Assembly: GCA_036924285.1 (NCBI GenBank)
Contig: JAYKYS010000001.1
Coordinates: 12,177,501-12,241,500 of the forward strand
Source of the DNA: Asterella californica
Taxonomy: Eukaryota > Streptophyta > Marchantiopsida > Marchantiales > Aytoniaceae
Length of the DNA: 64,000 nucleotides
Direction of reading: 5' to 3'
Part shown: positions 34,245-45,965 of the stretch, one piece after another
Layout: each line of letters starts with the position of its first letter
How positions within the stretch are numbered: position 1 is the stretch's first letter
Notes under the pieces: model-generated
What the model saw: only the letters and a program-made list of their open reading frames with translations
Databases searched by the model: none
What the model was told of the DNA's origin: nothing
Program-made: the position numbers and the translations under genes

Positions 34245-36073
34245 CATTTTGTGAAAGGACTAGAGGGTCCTGTTATAGCATCTCTACCCTTAGGGCGTGA
34301 CTGCACAGAGCTTTTCGAGATGGGTTTTTACTCACACTGGAGCTAGTCTTACGGTCGGTAGTTTCTTGGTAGACCGCATTAACAATCTGTCATATTGTCG
34401 AAGAATCACGCAACACAAAGAATAGCAAACGGATGGAAAGACCCCATCAAGCCTTAAAGACCCCATCACGCCTCATAGGGTTTGACTGTACACGTCCGAC
34501 AAGAGGAGAAAGTTTATAACAGTAAAATCACACCACAAAATATTACATGATGACAGGATGGGAACTTGAGGAGCGGCAGACGGACTATCAGCTATGTGCG
34601 GTGAAAAAAGATTATGAGGTGATAAAACCGTGACCTCCACATTCCGCAAAGGGAAGCAAGTTTGAATAGTTCAACTAGGAACCCGTGAAAAGCTCTATGC
34701 GGGCATGCCCTTATAAACATAAGATAATTTTATCTCTATTTTAGATATTATAGCGTGTCAAACTTGAACTTTTGGAAAAAATATTCTTCTCTCGTTGTGA
34801 GTGTTACGGCAGTGACCAAGACGTCACGGAAGTTTTCTACAGTTACATTTGGATGCATTCGCAAGAAACAGCAGTGGTCGTCTCTATCTTTTTTCTTTTT
34901 CCAAATCGTATGTGATTTCAGTCGTAAGTAAATTCAAAATTTAGAAAATTATTAAAAATTATCAAAAAATCAAAAAAATCAAAAAATAAAAATTTATAGT
35001 GATTCAAAAACACCATCCTGAGTGATACACTGCTCTAGACAAAACTCTCTATTGCATAAATTATGGATATTTTCTTTCTGAACGTTAAAAAATCTTTCGT
35101 TTTAGCTTTCACACGCCCTGTTAGTAACTCACAGGGTACTGAAGGATACGGAAGTAAGAATTTCTATAAGTAATCCTGAAAAGACACCGTAGGTGAACAA
35201 AAACTCAAGCAAAGTACTACGAACTGTTACGCAAATGGTGGATTGTGTTACAGGGAATCTTTACTGAAATCTTTAAATTAGGAAAACGTGATACTTTAAA
35301 ACTATTTTAAATTACAAAATGCTAGAAAGACTAGCTGTGCAGAGATTCTTCGTTAACTCGTTAAACCACAAGTACCGTTATATTAGCGGTGAGGATCTCC
35401 ATCGTTAATCACTTTTAATCTTTGCTAAGTAAATTCGGCACGGACGGGGCCCTTGAGAGATTTGCGCAACGCAGTCATCATCGCAGTACGTGATGAAACT
35501 TTGTGATCTTGGTAGCGAAATGAGCAGAAGAGAAAGAGGTTCAAAATGAGCCCATGATGAATTCAGGAGGAATACAGACGACTTCAAAATTATCAAGTAA
35601 ATCTCGGATCACTGAGAATCACAGAAATAAAATATTCTAAATTTTAAATTTTGAAATGTTTGCTACCCAGCATATTTTGTTATAATCACTTACTCTCTCG
35701 TTACCATGACCTAATGAGCTCTTTTGAGACAAGGAACTCAACTGGGGCTTTGACTTCCCGCACTCTGACTGAGAGCTACAATGAAAAATGATCCGTCGCG
35801 TGCGAAGTCAAGCCTTTTATCTCACTACTAGTGGTTTAAGAGATTCTTTACAGAGAGAGAGATGGCGGAGGACGCGAGCGGAGGCGGGGGAGTGCGAGGG
35901 GGAGGGGGCTAGCGGGAGGGGACGAGAGGGTCTGGCAGGTCTCTAGGCGAGAGGTCGTAAACAACGAAGGAAAAGGCTAATTAGGGGGATTTAAGTCATT
36001 TAGGGTTGCGGTTTTCGAGGCAGGGCGGGTTTCGTGGCTGGTGCTCGGGAAGCCGTTGTTACGAAAAGCGACA

Positions 36074-38707
36074 ATGTTGGGCGGGGATAAGGGAACCAAA
36101 GAGTCAGGGGCGGAGAGGGGGAAGAGTACCGAAAACAGTAATGTGATGCATTTCGAGGCAATGAAACAAGCAGGGCCAAACCTGGCCCTGGAGCTAGAAA
36201 AAAAGCGTCTCAGAAGGGAGTCCTTAAATCTTATCGACTCGAGGAGGAGGGAGAACCCGTTCAGAAGCAAGGCAACGGTGGAGGGGCTCCTACACACGCA
36301 AAAGAAACGTAATGTGGACTATGGGGAAGTGTCGGTCGAAGTGGAAGCTCAGAAGGAGGGGGCATCAGGTAAGTGCTCGGCGGAGGAAGCTCGGAGGAGC
36401 TCGGCGGAGGGGCCACTGGCGGTCGGAACCTCCTCGACGTCTGATGGGGGCCTTCTTTCGCGAGGGGTGCTTCCTGGAACCTCTCCTCGAGGAGGGGCCT
36501 TCGAACTGGATACACCTGGAGCTGTGAAGGCGAACAAGGAAGTAGAAACAGTACATCAGGGAGGAGCAGAAGCTCTGGCGGGAGGAGAGAGGAGGACGCC
36601 CACCAACAGCCTCGATGGCAGGGGGCCGACAGAATCACCTACACCAACACAAACGAGGGAATCATTAGGAGCAGGAGGGAAGGAAGATACCACGACAGGA
36701 ACAGATTCTCAAGGAGCGAAAGGAAAACCAAATACACAAAACTGCTGGGCCAAACCCCTGTGGGGGACTGGGAAAACCGGTCAGAACCCCTACCTCGATG
36801 GGCTGAACCCCCTAGCAGGAGCAGCGATGTCAGATGGTGAGCTGATGGAGGCACTCCTTTGTATCCAGAAGAACCAACAACACGGAGAATTGAAGAACGG
36901 GGTGAGAGTGGACCTGGACAGAAACCTGGTGGCCTGCCGCCTTGCACTGCTGAAAACCACGGCCATAGTGATGTCGACAATCGACTGTAGCCCCTCCAGA
37001 GACGCGTTCGAAGCCTGGGCAACCAGGAGACTGGGACAAGGAATGGGGGTAGAAATAACCCAACTACGAATGTTGAATCGGAAAAACTTCCTAGTGGTAT
37101 TAGCTACGCAAAATCAACGTAATCAGGTGCTTAGAGAAGCTCCCCTATTCAGCAACGGGAGGATAGTGCTGGCGGCCCCCTGGACTCCGGGACATCGAAC
37201 TCAAGCTGAGAACCCCAAAGCGGTCGCTGTCTGGGTGGACCTCCCCTTGGTCGACCCAACTTTAGAAATCGGGGCGGATGCAATGCTGGCGGCGATCGGC
37301 CCGGTTCTTTACAAGTCGTCCACGAGAGCGAAGAATGCCTACCCACATATTAGAGGCTGCGTGCTAATAGACCCGGACGGAGATCTAAAAGATCATCTGC
37401 TGATAAGGGTGGGCGTTGAGGCCACGATAGTCCAGCCTATTCTGTATCAGTCGCTCCCCGATACCTGTTTCGTGTGTAAGAGGAGGGGCCACTTTGCGAG
37501 AAACTGTCCTGAAAATGCCAGGAAAGGTGAGGGCGCAGGGAAGAGTAAAGTGGAGGAAGCTGCTCCGAAGGGTGTGCAGGGAGAGGTCCCACCCGTGGCA
37601 GCCACCGGGAAGGTGAGTAAGGAGGGGGAATTCACTCAGGTCCTCAAAAAGAAATGGTCAAGGAAAGTGTCGAAGGAGGTAGAGGCATCGGCCTCGATTA
37701 ATCGATACAAAGCTCTGGAGGGGGAAGAGGAGAGTTCTGAGGCAGGAGATAAGTCTGGAGGAGTAGAGATGGAGGAAAAGGAAGTAGAGGCAGAAAAGAA
37801 AACGATAGCAGTAATCAGGGGAGCGAACGTGGAGTCAGCAACAGCACACAACGAGGGGCTCAGATCTGCGGGTCCGGCTCTCCTTATCAACGATGCGGAA
37901 TCCACCATGTCTCTACTGGCTCTGAACGAAGCTAAAAATACCCTCCCGGACTTAAACGTGGCTGCGGGGACTAACCAGCAAGCGGGTGATATCCAGAAAG
38001 ACAAAGAAAAGGCACAAGGAAGGCAGTCGAAATCGGATGATCTAACTGAAGACAAAGCAGACAAAGCCACTGACAGTCCCTTGGAAGTCGAGCCGGTGAC
38101 GGAGGAGGAAGGGATGGATACTCGGGATGAGAAGGAGAGAATACTAGAAGAGGAGGAGGTTATGGTGTCAAGGGAAGAGAGAGAGGACGCAGGTGAAGAG
38201 CAGCTGAGGAAGAAAACGGAAGAATACGGGAGGGGTGACGAGAGGGAAAACGCTGAAGAGGACTCGGGCCAGGAAGAGAGGAACCACAACCCGATATTCG
38301 GGGAGGCCTCAACCGGAGATGGAAGAAGAGGCAGACCTCCGGGGGGAATGAATAGCGAAGGAGGTATGGAGGGAGGGGACTCTGGAGGAAACTCGGAGGT
38401 GAGGGAGAACGAACAGAAGCAAGGATCAGGAATGACAGGGCCGTGGGGGGGCCCGATACAAAACGAGATTACACCAACTTCACCGCTCCGGATTCTAGAG
38501 AGGGAGGTTCTGAGAGAGCTCGTCCCTAATCAGTTAGCAGGCAGAAGGGGGACGAGGAGAGAAAGCACCCCGAGGACGGTGGGAAATCTGTCCAAACCCA
38601 TTGGAAGGGGAATCGGGAAAGCAACTCTGAACAAAGAAAAGACGATAAAGAAGGGGAACACAGCGCGGGCCAGGAACCTGATGGCCGCTTTGCACCCGAG
38701 CAAATAA
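36074..38707 (+). CDS. LINE ORF1 protein (RNA-binding, CCHC)
   Basis: 877 codons from the first ATG at 36074; the frame is open 11 codons further upstream to a GTG. The N-terminal 250 residues are charged and low-complexity. Next is an RRM-like DUF4283-type region of plant L1 ORF1 (about residues 280-470, with AVAVWVDLPLVDPTLEIGAD), then the CCHC knuckle CFVCKRRGHFARNC near residue 475. The C-terminal 390 residues are Glu/Lys-rich and probably disordered or coiled. ORF1 proteins bind element RNA to form the retrotransposition particle. It ends 54 bp before ORF2. The 217-codon open frame on the opposite strand at 37636-38289 is a compositional shadow. Confidence 0.9.
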   Translation: MLGGDKGTKESGAERGKSTENSNVMHFEAMKQAGPNLALELEKKRLRRESLNLIDSRRRENPFRSKATVEGLLHTQKKRNVDYGEVSVEVEAQKEGASGKCSAEEARRSSAEGPLAVGTSSTSDGGLLSRGVLPGTSPRGGAFELDTPGAVKANKEVETVHQGGAEALAGGERRTPTNSLDGRGPTESPTPTQTRESLGAGGKEDTTTGTDSQGAKGKPNTQNCWAKPLWGTGKTGQNPYLDGLNPLAGAAMSDGELMEALLCIQKNQQHGELKNGVRVDLDRNLVACRLALLKTTAIVMSTIDCSPSRDAFEAWATRRLGQGMGVEITQLRMLNRKNFLVVLATQNQRNQVLREAPLFSNGRIVLAAPWTPGHRTQAENPKAVAVWVDLPLVDPTLEIGADAMLAAIGPVLYKSSTRAKNAYPHIRGCVLIDPDGDLKDHLLIRVGVEATIVQPILYQSLPDTCFVCKRRGHFARNCPENARKGEGAGKSKVEEAAPKGVQGEVPPVAATGKVSKEGEFTQVLKKKWSRKVSKEVEASASINRYKALEGEEESSEAGDKSGGVEMEEKEVEAEKKTIAVIRGANVESATAHNEGLRSAGPALLINDAESTMSLLALNEAKNTLPDLNVAAGTNQQAGDIQKDKEKAQGRQSKSDDLTEDKADKATDSPLEVEPVTEEEGMDTRDEKERILEEEEVMVSREEREDAGEEQLRKKTEEYGRGDERENAEEDSGQEERNHNPIFGEASTGDGRRGRPPGGMNSEGGMEGGDSGGNSEVRENEQKQGSGMTGPWGGPIQNEITPTSPLRILEREVLRELVPNQLAGRRGTRRESTPRTVGNLSKPIGRGIGKATLNKEKTIKKGNTARARNLMAALHPSK

Positions 38708-38761
38708 GGGGAGGTCCCGTGAACGTCCAAACTGTAGCTTTTCCCCCCAAAATGTTATTTG

Positions 38762-41700
38762 ATGCAGACTACACTTAAAATATCTTCGTGGAACGTTAGA
38801 GGCTTGGGGGATCCGCATCGTGTGACTATCCTGCGCAGATGGCTGGAGAGAGAGAGAGCACAAGCTGACATCATTGCCTTACAGGAGATGAAAACTGAAG
38901 AACAACGTCTGGAGAATAACCTGAAACAAATAATGAAGGAAGGTACGAGGATCGTTGACTATACGGTGGGGGGAAGAGGAGGAGCCGCCATCCTGTTCAA
39001 AGAGCACATCAAAGTAGCCCAGCACGAGGTTAGGGGGGACGGCTCGGTTGCATGGGGGATTATTGAGTCGGCGATAGGTCCCATCGGGGTGGCTTCGGTA
39101 TATGCACCAAATAAGAGAGAAGGCAGAAGGCAACTATGGGACTGGATCGCTAACCGGACGAAGGATGGCCAGTGGATTCTGATAGGGGACTGGAACATGG
39201 TGGAGCTTCCGGACGACAGCATGGGCCCCTCACCGCTTCTGCACGGAAGTGAACTGAGGCTATGGAGAAACACTCTGCTGTAGTCTGATCTCGTCGACGC
39301 CCTCTTCTGTGCTCGGAGGAGGGACGGACCGGTTTTCACTCGGCAGGTTCTATCTGGAGGTAGACAGGATCAGGCTAGGCTCGACAGGTGCTACCTAAAT
39401 AATAGCGCGGAGTGGTGCGTAGGGGTTACACGGATTGTACATGATGGAAGACAGACCCTTTCGGACCACGTACCTGTCTCTGTGGAGATCCAGCTCACGG
39501 AAGATGAAGCAGGGGCAAGGATTAAGAGGTCGACGTACTTCAAGATGGAAGCGGAGATGTTAAAGAACGGGAGAATCAGAGCGAGGGTCGAATCAGTGTG
39601 GAGGGAACAGCAAAGAAAGGAAGGGGACCCCAGAACCAAGTGGGCGGTAGGCTGGGCTAAAGTTCGAAGAATTCTGATGGACGAGAAGAGGGCGGCGGGG
39701 AGGAGGGTCTCCCCCAACTCGGGTCTGGAAACAGAACTTCAGAGACTAAGAATGCTTGTTAGAGAGGACGACTCGGAAGAGACAAAGGTCAGACTACACG
39801 AGATGGAGGAAAAAGTCAGGAGGAGAGAACACCAAGACGCTATCGTGTGGAGGAAGAGAAGCCGGATCAGATGGTTAAAAGAGGGAGAAGCGCCTTCCCG
39901 CTACTTCTTCGCTCAGTTAAAGGCGAAACACAAGAGAGAGGCGATGAAAGGTGTGGTGCTGGAGAATGGAGAGATCACGGAGGAGCATGGACAAATATTA
40001 GGAAGAGTCCAGGGGTTCTACTCTAAGTTGTTCCAAGAAGACGCAGAGGTGACTAGAAACAAAGAGGAGAGAGAGGAGGCTCTGCAACTGACCTCCAAAT
40101 GGATAACGGATGAGGAGAACGCCTTCCTGGTCGCCCCGCCGACTCTCGAGGAAGTGGAAAGGACGGTAATGAACTTCCCCAAGGAAAAGTCGCCGGGGGT
40201 GGACGGGGTTACGTACGAGATGCTACAAGACTGCTGGTCCTTCATCAAAGTAGAGTGTACAGCAATGGTGAACGAATTTTGGAAAACCGCGAAGATAGAC
40301 GAAAAAACGAGGCATGGGGTCATCAAGCTATTGCTGAAAGGGGGGGACAGACAAGATCTGAGCAATTGGAGGCCGATAACCCTCCTCTCGACCACCTATA
40401 AGATCCTTAGTAAGATTCTTGCGGAGAGAATGAAAGAAGTCATAGGGAATGTGGTAGACATGCAGCAGACTGGCTTTATAAAAGGGCGGGACATATACGA
40501 CAACATCCTCAGCTTTAAGCTGGCTCAGGAGATGGCTGAAGCTAAAGGATGGGAGTCGCTGTTCCTGAAGATAGATTTCGTTAAGGCTTATGACCGGGTT
40601 TCACAGGTTTACCTCTGGGAGACGATGGGACACATGAGATTTGACCCACACTTCGTGGAGCTGCTAAAAGGACTAGCGGTTGAAGGGAAGTCAAAGGTGC
40701 ACATCAATGGGGGATTTACGGACGAGATCGATCTAGGGAGGGGGGTGCGACAGGGATGTCCAGTGGCCCCTTTCCTGTTTGCCATAGCAACCCAACCCTT
40801 GATGGATATGATCAAATGTGCGAGAGAACAGGGTGCGATAGAAGGCCTGTGGTCGGGCGAGGCTCCTCCCCTTCTGCATCAGCTGTTCGCCGATGATACA
40901 GGGATAGTTATTGAAGGGACGGAGGAGTGCTTTAAGGCGACAATGGAGGTTCTACACAGATACGAAAGAATATCGAGGGCGGCCCTCAACTTAGAAAAAA
41001 CTATAGTGCTGCCGATGGGCATGAAAGAAGTCCCCAGATGGCTCGAAGATACGGGCTGTGTGCTGACCAGACCGGGACAGATGATAAAGTATCTAGGGGC
41101 GTGGATCGGAAGAGATCTGTCGGAGTGCCAAGTAATCGAAAGAATTGTAGGAAGAATACAGGGCAAACTCCAACATTGGGCCAACAGGATGCTTTCGTGG
41201 CCTAGCCGGGTGGTATTACTGACGCATGTGCTCCGGGCTATCCCGGCCTACCAGCTAATGGGGGTGGACTGCTCGGTCACTGGCCTTAAGAAGCTTGAAG
41301 AAGTGTGCAGAACCTTCCTATGGGGAAGGAACTCAGAAGGGAAGCCAAAGGTGCCGGTGGTGGCCTGGGATCGGATATCGAGGCCCAAGAAAGAGGGAGG
41401 GCTGGAAATAGTACCGTTTAGAGTTGTGGCTCAGGCTCTAAACTTAAAGTACTTGGGGAAACTCCTCAATAACGGGAAACAGGACTGGACCAACATAACG
41501 AGATGGGGAATAAAAGACTGCATGAAGGAGCGAAAGTATAAGAGGATGACGGTAGGCTGGTCCTCAGAAGACGGTATATTGATGATACCTGGTTTAAGGG
41601 TGCGCTGTCTGCCGACGCTCGACAAAATGTTAAAGAGTTGGAGGGAGATTGCGGTGAAGATCAGGTTCAAGGGGGGGAGAGTCCAGCTCCCTGGAAACCT

Positions 41701-42643
41701 TCCTGCTAGGGTGGCCGCTGAGCTATGGTGTCAAATGGAGGGGATCGAGGTACAAGGGAAGAGGGAGGTTCTGAGAGAACTAAAAAGGAGTAGGCTAACC
41801 TCTCTAAACGCCATCAAGCTGAGAGACCTCCACATTGCTATGAGCAGAGCCTCCCTCTCGTGCAACCACACAAATCAAGAGGGGCCGGAAACTGGAAACA
41901 TGGCTAAGTTGACGCGGTGGGCGGGCGAGACTCAAGTGATAGAGGGAGGGCTTCAAGACAGCGGGAATTGGCATTGGGAACTAGAAGGGAAAACGATACA
42001 GGGGTGGAGCCTTGACTTCAGAACATGGAGAACGCTGTTACAAACGAAGAAAGGGAACCTCGACCTTCTTAACGCGAGATGGAAGGAAAACGACTCAGAA
42101 GAGAGATGGAGAACTAGATGGAGGAGGGTTTGGCAAGCAGGGGGTAGTTTGAGGATTAACCTATGGCTTTGGAGACTCCTAAATCATGGGTTCTTCACTA
42201 ACAGAAGGGCCAAGCAGATGAAAATCGGTGATGGCAGGTGCGCGAGAGGTTGCGATGAGGCCGAAACTATAGACCATCTTTTTTGGGGGTGTAGGGAGGT
42301 CGAAAATCGATGGAAGAAGTTCAGTCTACATGATAAAGACTGCGGGTTAGGCTATGTCGAAGGGAGCGGACTGTTGGAGACAATCGACAAGGCGCTTGAA
42401 TTAAGGAGGAGTAACCCCGGCCTTTTACATTTACTGGTAGAACATACGCATGCCGCGTGGGTGGAAAGAGCGGATAGAATCTTCAGAGAGGTAAGATCGG
42501 AGCGCCCGGCTGCCAGAATTCTGGCCGAGGCCAGCAAAGCGCTTTGGGCGGGGCTGCGGGAAGAGGCTGGTAAAGATCGGAAGGAGGCGTGGACGGCTGC
42601 TATGGCGACGATAAGAGCGATCCAACGTAAATGGCAGCCCTAA
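38762..42643 (+). pseudogene. LINE ORF2 protein (endonuclease-RT), one amber stop
   Basis: About 1293 codons, a single frame broken only by TAG at 39281-39283 (WRNTLL*SDLVDALF). N-terminal apurinic-type endonuclease: SSWNVRGLG, IIALQEMK, VYAPNKREGRR, LIGDWNMVE, and past the stop LSDHVPV. RT: FPKEKSPGVDGVTYEM, NWRPITLLSTTYKILSKILAERM, FIKGRDIYDNI, FLKIDFVKAYDRV, GVRQGCPVAPFLFAIA, and the active site LFADDTGIVI (about 40882). The C-terminus carries a zf-RVT-type segment (CARGCDEAETIDHLFWGC). No RNase H. A frame this long with one stop argues for a recent insertion. Confidence 0.93.
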
Positions 42644-43041
42644 CTAGCAATTTATCTAGGGATGATCGTCCTCCGGCTATCCTGCAGATACCAAATCGTG
42701 AAAGAGGAACGAAGCATAGCAAGGAAAGCGACAAGGAAGGGCACGGTACCGTGATGAGGGTGCAGAAGAAGCCGCAGGGCACGAAGGGCACTACTGCCCA
42801 GGAGAATAGCGACCAAAAGACGACGCACGAAGTTCACGTACGCGGCAGCAATAATTATGTGCTCCAGGGTGCGGTGACGCGGTGGGGCCGGAAGCTTGAT
42901 GCTCTGGAATGTTCGGTCCTGCACGCGCTCGAGGACCTCGTCAGAAACAGTAAAGGCAAGCGGAGTAGGGCGGATTGTACCTCGATTGAGGAGCGGAAAG
43001 ACAAGCACGCGATGTTGAATGTTACAAGGGCGACCAGGTGA
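42631..43041 (+). CDS. Possible third LINE ORF, overlapping the end of ORF2
   Basis: 136 codons from an ATG at 42631, which overlaps the ORF2 stop by 13 bases in another frame. The product is basic and hydrophilic with no recognised domain. The overlap resembles termination-reinitiation spacing, but a chance open frame in the GC-rich 3' UTR is as likely. Confidence 0.25.
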   Translation: MAALTSNLSRDDRPPAILQIPNRERGTKHSKESDKEGHGTVMRVQKKPQGTKGTTAQENSDQKTTHEVHVRGSNNYVLQGAVTRWGRKLDALECSVLHALEDLVRNSKGKRSRADCTSIEERKDKHAMLNVTRATR

Positions 43042-43329
43042 GGAAGAAGGAGAGGGAAAGGGATCGGTGTCAGAATAGGTCGTCTGAGGCGACCCCCTGT
43101 CAGAACAATAGCACGAAGGCGATGGCGGCGACACTCAAGATCGGGAAGAGCGATAAGATGAGTAGAGTAAAGAGGGATTTTGGGAATAGCGACGAGAGTG
43201 AGGAGGGGCGGCGGACCCCGGCCATTGCCTGGTCGAGGCGTGCGAGGGCGGGTAGGGGTAGGAATTGTGTTTGGCGGGTGGCCCCCTTAGCCGGAAATAA
43301 AATTTTCGCCCGACCCGTCGTGGCGGTTT

Positions 43330-43333
<4 letters not shown>

Positions 43334-43367
<34 letters not shown>

Positions 43368-43370
43368 AAA
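43334..43370 (+). other. LINE poly(A) tail
   Basis: A run of A broken by one G near 43366, followed directly by the 3' target duplication. Confidence 0.95.
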
Positions 43371-43387
43371 AAGAGATTCTTTACAGA

Positions 43388-44344
43388 CCTGTGGTGGAAT
43401 GCTCGAAGAGCAATTATTTTTTCTTCTTTCCTTCTTTTTTCTTTTTGTCCCGAAGCAAAAAGCGGGTTAGGCACGCGACTCCATTTTGGCCTCATTTTTG
43501 CCGTGGAGTTTTCTGCGGCTTCCGTTTTAACGTATTTGCTCGACGATGACTATCTGTTTTGCAAAATCTTAAAAAACGTCTTCACACACACATATAACAA
43601 TACCTACGATGACGTTTTTTTATGAGGTGCGTAGCAGTTTTTTGACTTTAGACAGTATGCTATGTTACTATCGGGTTCTGAGCCCTCTGACCACACGCCG
43701 CCACGGCTACGGACGGATGGGGCTCGAAGAGTAACTAAACGTGTTCTTTCCCAGCAACTGACTGCTCTAATGGGAACTGGAACCACCAGACTTGTCGGTC
43801 ATGGACGCTCGTGAGAACGTCGCTAAACAGTGAGTCTGTACGGACCAGATTCTGTTGCAGAAAAGAAGCACAGAAGCAAACTTTCGCTCCTCTCTTGTCA
43901 TTGGTTGAATTTTTCTTTTCCTTTCTTTTCCTTTATTATTTCTGCTGAGATTATTTCTACAGGTCACCTGACCCCGGCGGCGCACATGGGGTCCCGACTC
44001 CTGACTCCCTTCTGGGCACAATCTAGGGGACGCTCCTGTATGTGATGAGAGAAGTCCGGAGAAATCTCCAGCACTCACGCAGAAAGGCAAGTCATATAAG
44101 ATATGGCCTGCTACGGTTTTTCCTCTATGATAGTAAACACGCGAAGCAATGAATAGCAAACGGACGGAAACATCCCATCGAGCCTGACAAGGGAAAGAAG
44201 GACCCGAAGGACAAAACAACTAACACCCCGAAGAGAAAAACACAGAGGCTAAACCTCCCTATCAGTAATTTTAAAGTCTTCTATCGCAACTAAAGCTCTA
44301 TGTAGGGCAATGAAAACTTGATGTCTAACAAACATAATGCAAAA
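43388..44344. other. Intergenic, no gene recognised
   Basis: Contains T-rich tracts (43430-43450). A stretch at 44138-44190 (GAATAGCAAACGGACGGAAA) is also found at about 34406-34460, so it is a dispersed repeat. Nothing else supported. Confidence 0.4.
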
Positions 44345-45540
44345 AGAAAGAGAAAGTGGTACTCCTTGACGTCTCTCATGATAAGCTCTGGCATAATCTC
44401 AGAAAAAGACGTAGAACTCCAAAACTGTCGATCCGTATATCTCCAAGACTAAAGAGATGAAGCTCTCCGACCTGCTTACCATTATACTTGGTCATCTTCG
44501 CTGCTGCCGCCACGCCTGCAGCCCATCTTGGAGGATGGATGATCACTTGTGTTGTCATTGAGTCTCGTGTCGAATCCTTAACAACCACATCTGTCATTGA
44601 GACCTGATCCTCCCTCATTATGTACAAGTCAGCTCTCACTGATCTTCTCGTCTTAAGGGCATACCAATGCTCTCTCCACGTCATGTAATCGCTCTCCTAT
44701 GCTAAGACAAACACGACGTCTCTGATGACATTGTGGGTACTTATCCGCTCTCCATCATGAACCGCGAGCAAGGTGACGATCCGAGGTGTCGAGCAAGACA
44801 CCGCACTCGTAGATGGACAGTGCCGAAGCAATAGACTGGACCAAGCTTAAGTGACACCTCATCGCTGTAGAGAAGATAGTTGGTGCGAGTCAGAACGCTC
44901 TAATGCAAGATCGAGCTAAGAGTCAAGAGTCTGCGCCCTTGCTCGAACAAGAGCGGAGTCGAGCTCTAGTATCTCCTGAGATGGAAAGATCCACTAAGAG
45001 TGCATGAAGAACTTGCTGGAAGTGGTGTCTTGTTAGAGAGGACTGTAGTCCGCGAGATCCATTGGTAGCTAGGGTATCGAATCAAGGGTGTGTCTCACGT
45101 GCCTCAAGAGTCAAACTATCTCTTGTCTCATGGAGACACATCTGTAGTAGGTAAGAACCATCTTCCACTTATGTCACATAGCTCTCCAAAATTAGTCTAT
45201 CTCGCACGAGAAAATGACAAAAGAGCCAAGGTGCTGAGAGGGCTCAACTACCCAAAAAGATAGCCGGAGTAAACTCATCCCGTCACATGATACGAGAAAG
45301 ATGTCTGCCTATGTGTGAGAGGTCCTGCCACACAATCAAAAGTCCCCGATGTGAGGATGTCACAAAATATCTCATGATCCTCTTATCAAACTCTCTAAGG
45401 CGCGAGATGAAGATAGGAGATGGAGATAATGTGCAGAGTAAGTTATAAGATGACGCGAAATGGAAGAGAGTAATAATAGAAGTAAAATGTGAATCCTCTA
45501 ACATAAAGAGATACTCGATATGCAAAACGTCTCCACAAAG
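44345..45540 (-). pseudogene. C-terminal remnant of a LINE with restriction-like endonuclease
   Basis: Read on the minus strand. HNVIRDVVFVLA (about 44735) leads into TWREHWYALK (about 44680), RADLYIMREDQ, MTDVVVKDSTRDSM and AAAAKMTKY (about 44490). The AD...D...K spacing matches the PD-(D/E)xK-type endonuclease that follows RT in restriction-like-endonuclease LINEs. The part further upstream (to 45540) is in pieces. RT itself is absent, so this is a truncated, dead copy of a class different from the L1-like LINE. Confidence 0.6.
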
Positions 45541-45629
45541 AAAACATCTTAGGGAATTCTAAGAGTTAAAACTAATAACTTTTCTAACGAGAAAAAGAAA
45601 AAAAAAAGGGTAAAACCAGAAACTCAATC

Positions 45630-45965
45630 TCATAGGAAACTAGGAAACAACAAGGCGAGAAAACGGCGAAAAGCGAAAATCAGACGGTCCCCGGCGACAT
45701 CGACGTCCAGGAAGCAAGGAAGTTCGAACGTAGTGAGGGGTCCCCCACTCTTTTCCTGGTCGTTTAGTTCACTAGGAATGTAAGCAGCAGAACTTGTCCA
45801 CGCGGCACCTTTTAGGAAGCACCCACCTGATTCTAGTTTCTTGTTCACTGGGGCTGTTAGAACTACCTCTTGTTTTTGTTCTTCTCCTCTGGAATCTGAT
45901 GGGTTTCGGAGCCACGCCTCACGCTTTCCTGACGGGAAAAGGGAGAAGAACAAAGACCAAAACAT
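45630..45965 (-). CDS. Unassigned small ORF upstream of the oxidase gene
   Basis: 111 codons from an ATG at 45965. No recognised domain. It is listed only because it is ATG-started and one of few frames in this stretch. Open frames on the other strand overlap it, so it may not be coding. Confidence 0.12.
   Translation of the reverse strand: MFWSLFFSLFPSGKREAWLRNPSDSRGEEQKQEVVLTAPVNKKLESGGCFLKGAAWTSSAAYIPSELNDQEKSGGPLTTFELPCFLDVDVAGDRLIFAFRRFLALLFPSFL

Larger units (their letters stand above)
31662..35837. other. AT-rich intergenic region, no gene recognised
   Basis: About 4.2 kb with many stops in all frames. It holds a degenerate CATGTCAGCAT-type short repeat at 31690-31850, a strong hairpin at 32831-32895, an A+T-rich block at 33890-34060 and a 72-bp tandem duplication at 34101-34244. 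Frames at 32988-33260 and 33566-33751 show no domain. Confidence 0.5.
35838..43387 (+). mobile_element. Full-length L1-like LINE with target duplications
   Basis: The 17-bp sequence AAGAGATTCTTTACAGA occurs at 35838-35854 and again at 43371-43387, right after the poly(A) tail. Between them are a GA-rich 5' UTR, ORF1 with a zinc knuckle, ORF2 with endonuclease and RT, a 3' region and a tail of about 35 A (from 43334). The base composition of 36000-43300 is more GC- and purine-rich than its surroundings. One in-frame stop in ORF2 is the only obvious defect. Confidence 0.95.

Noticed and set aside
37636..38289. 217-codon frame on the minus strand
   Set aside because: Antisense shadow of the Glu/Lys-rich end of LINE ORF1; composition alone explains the Ser/Leu-rich product.
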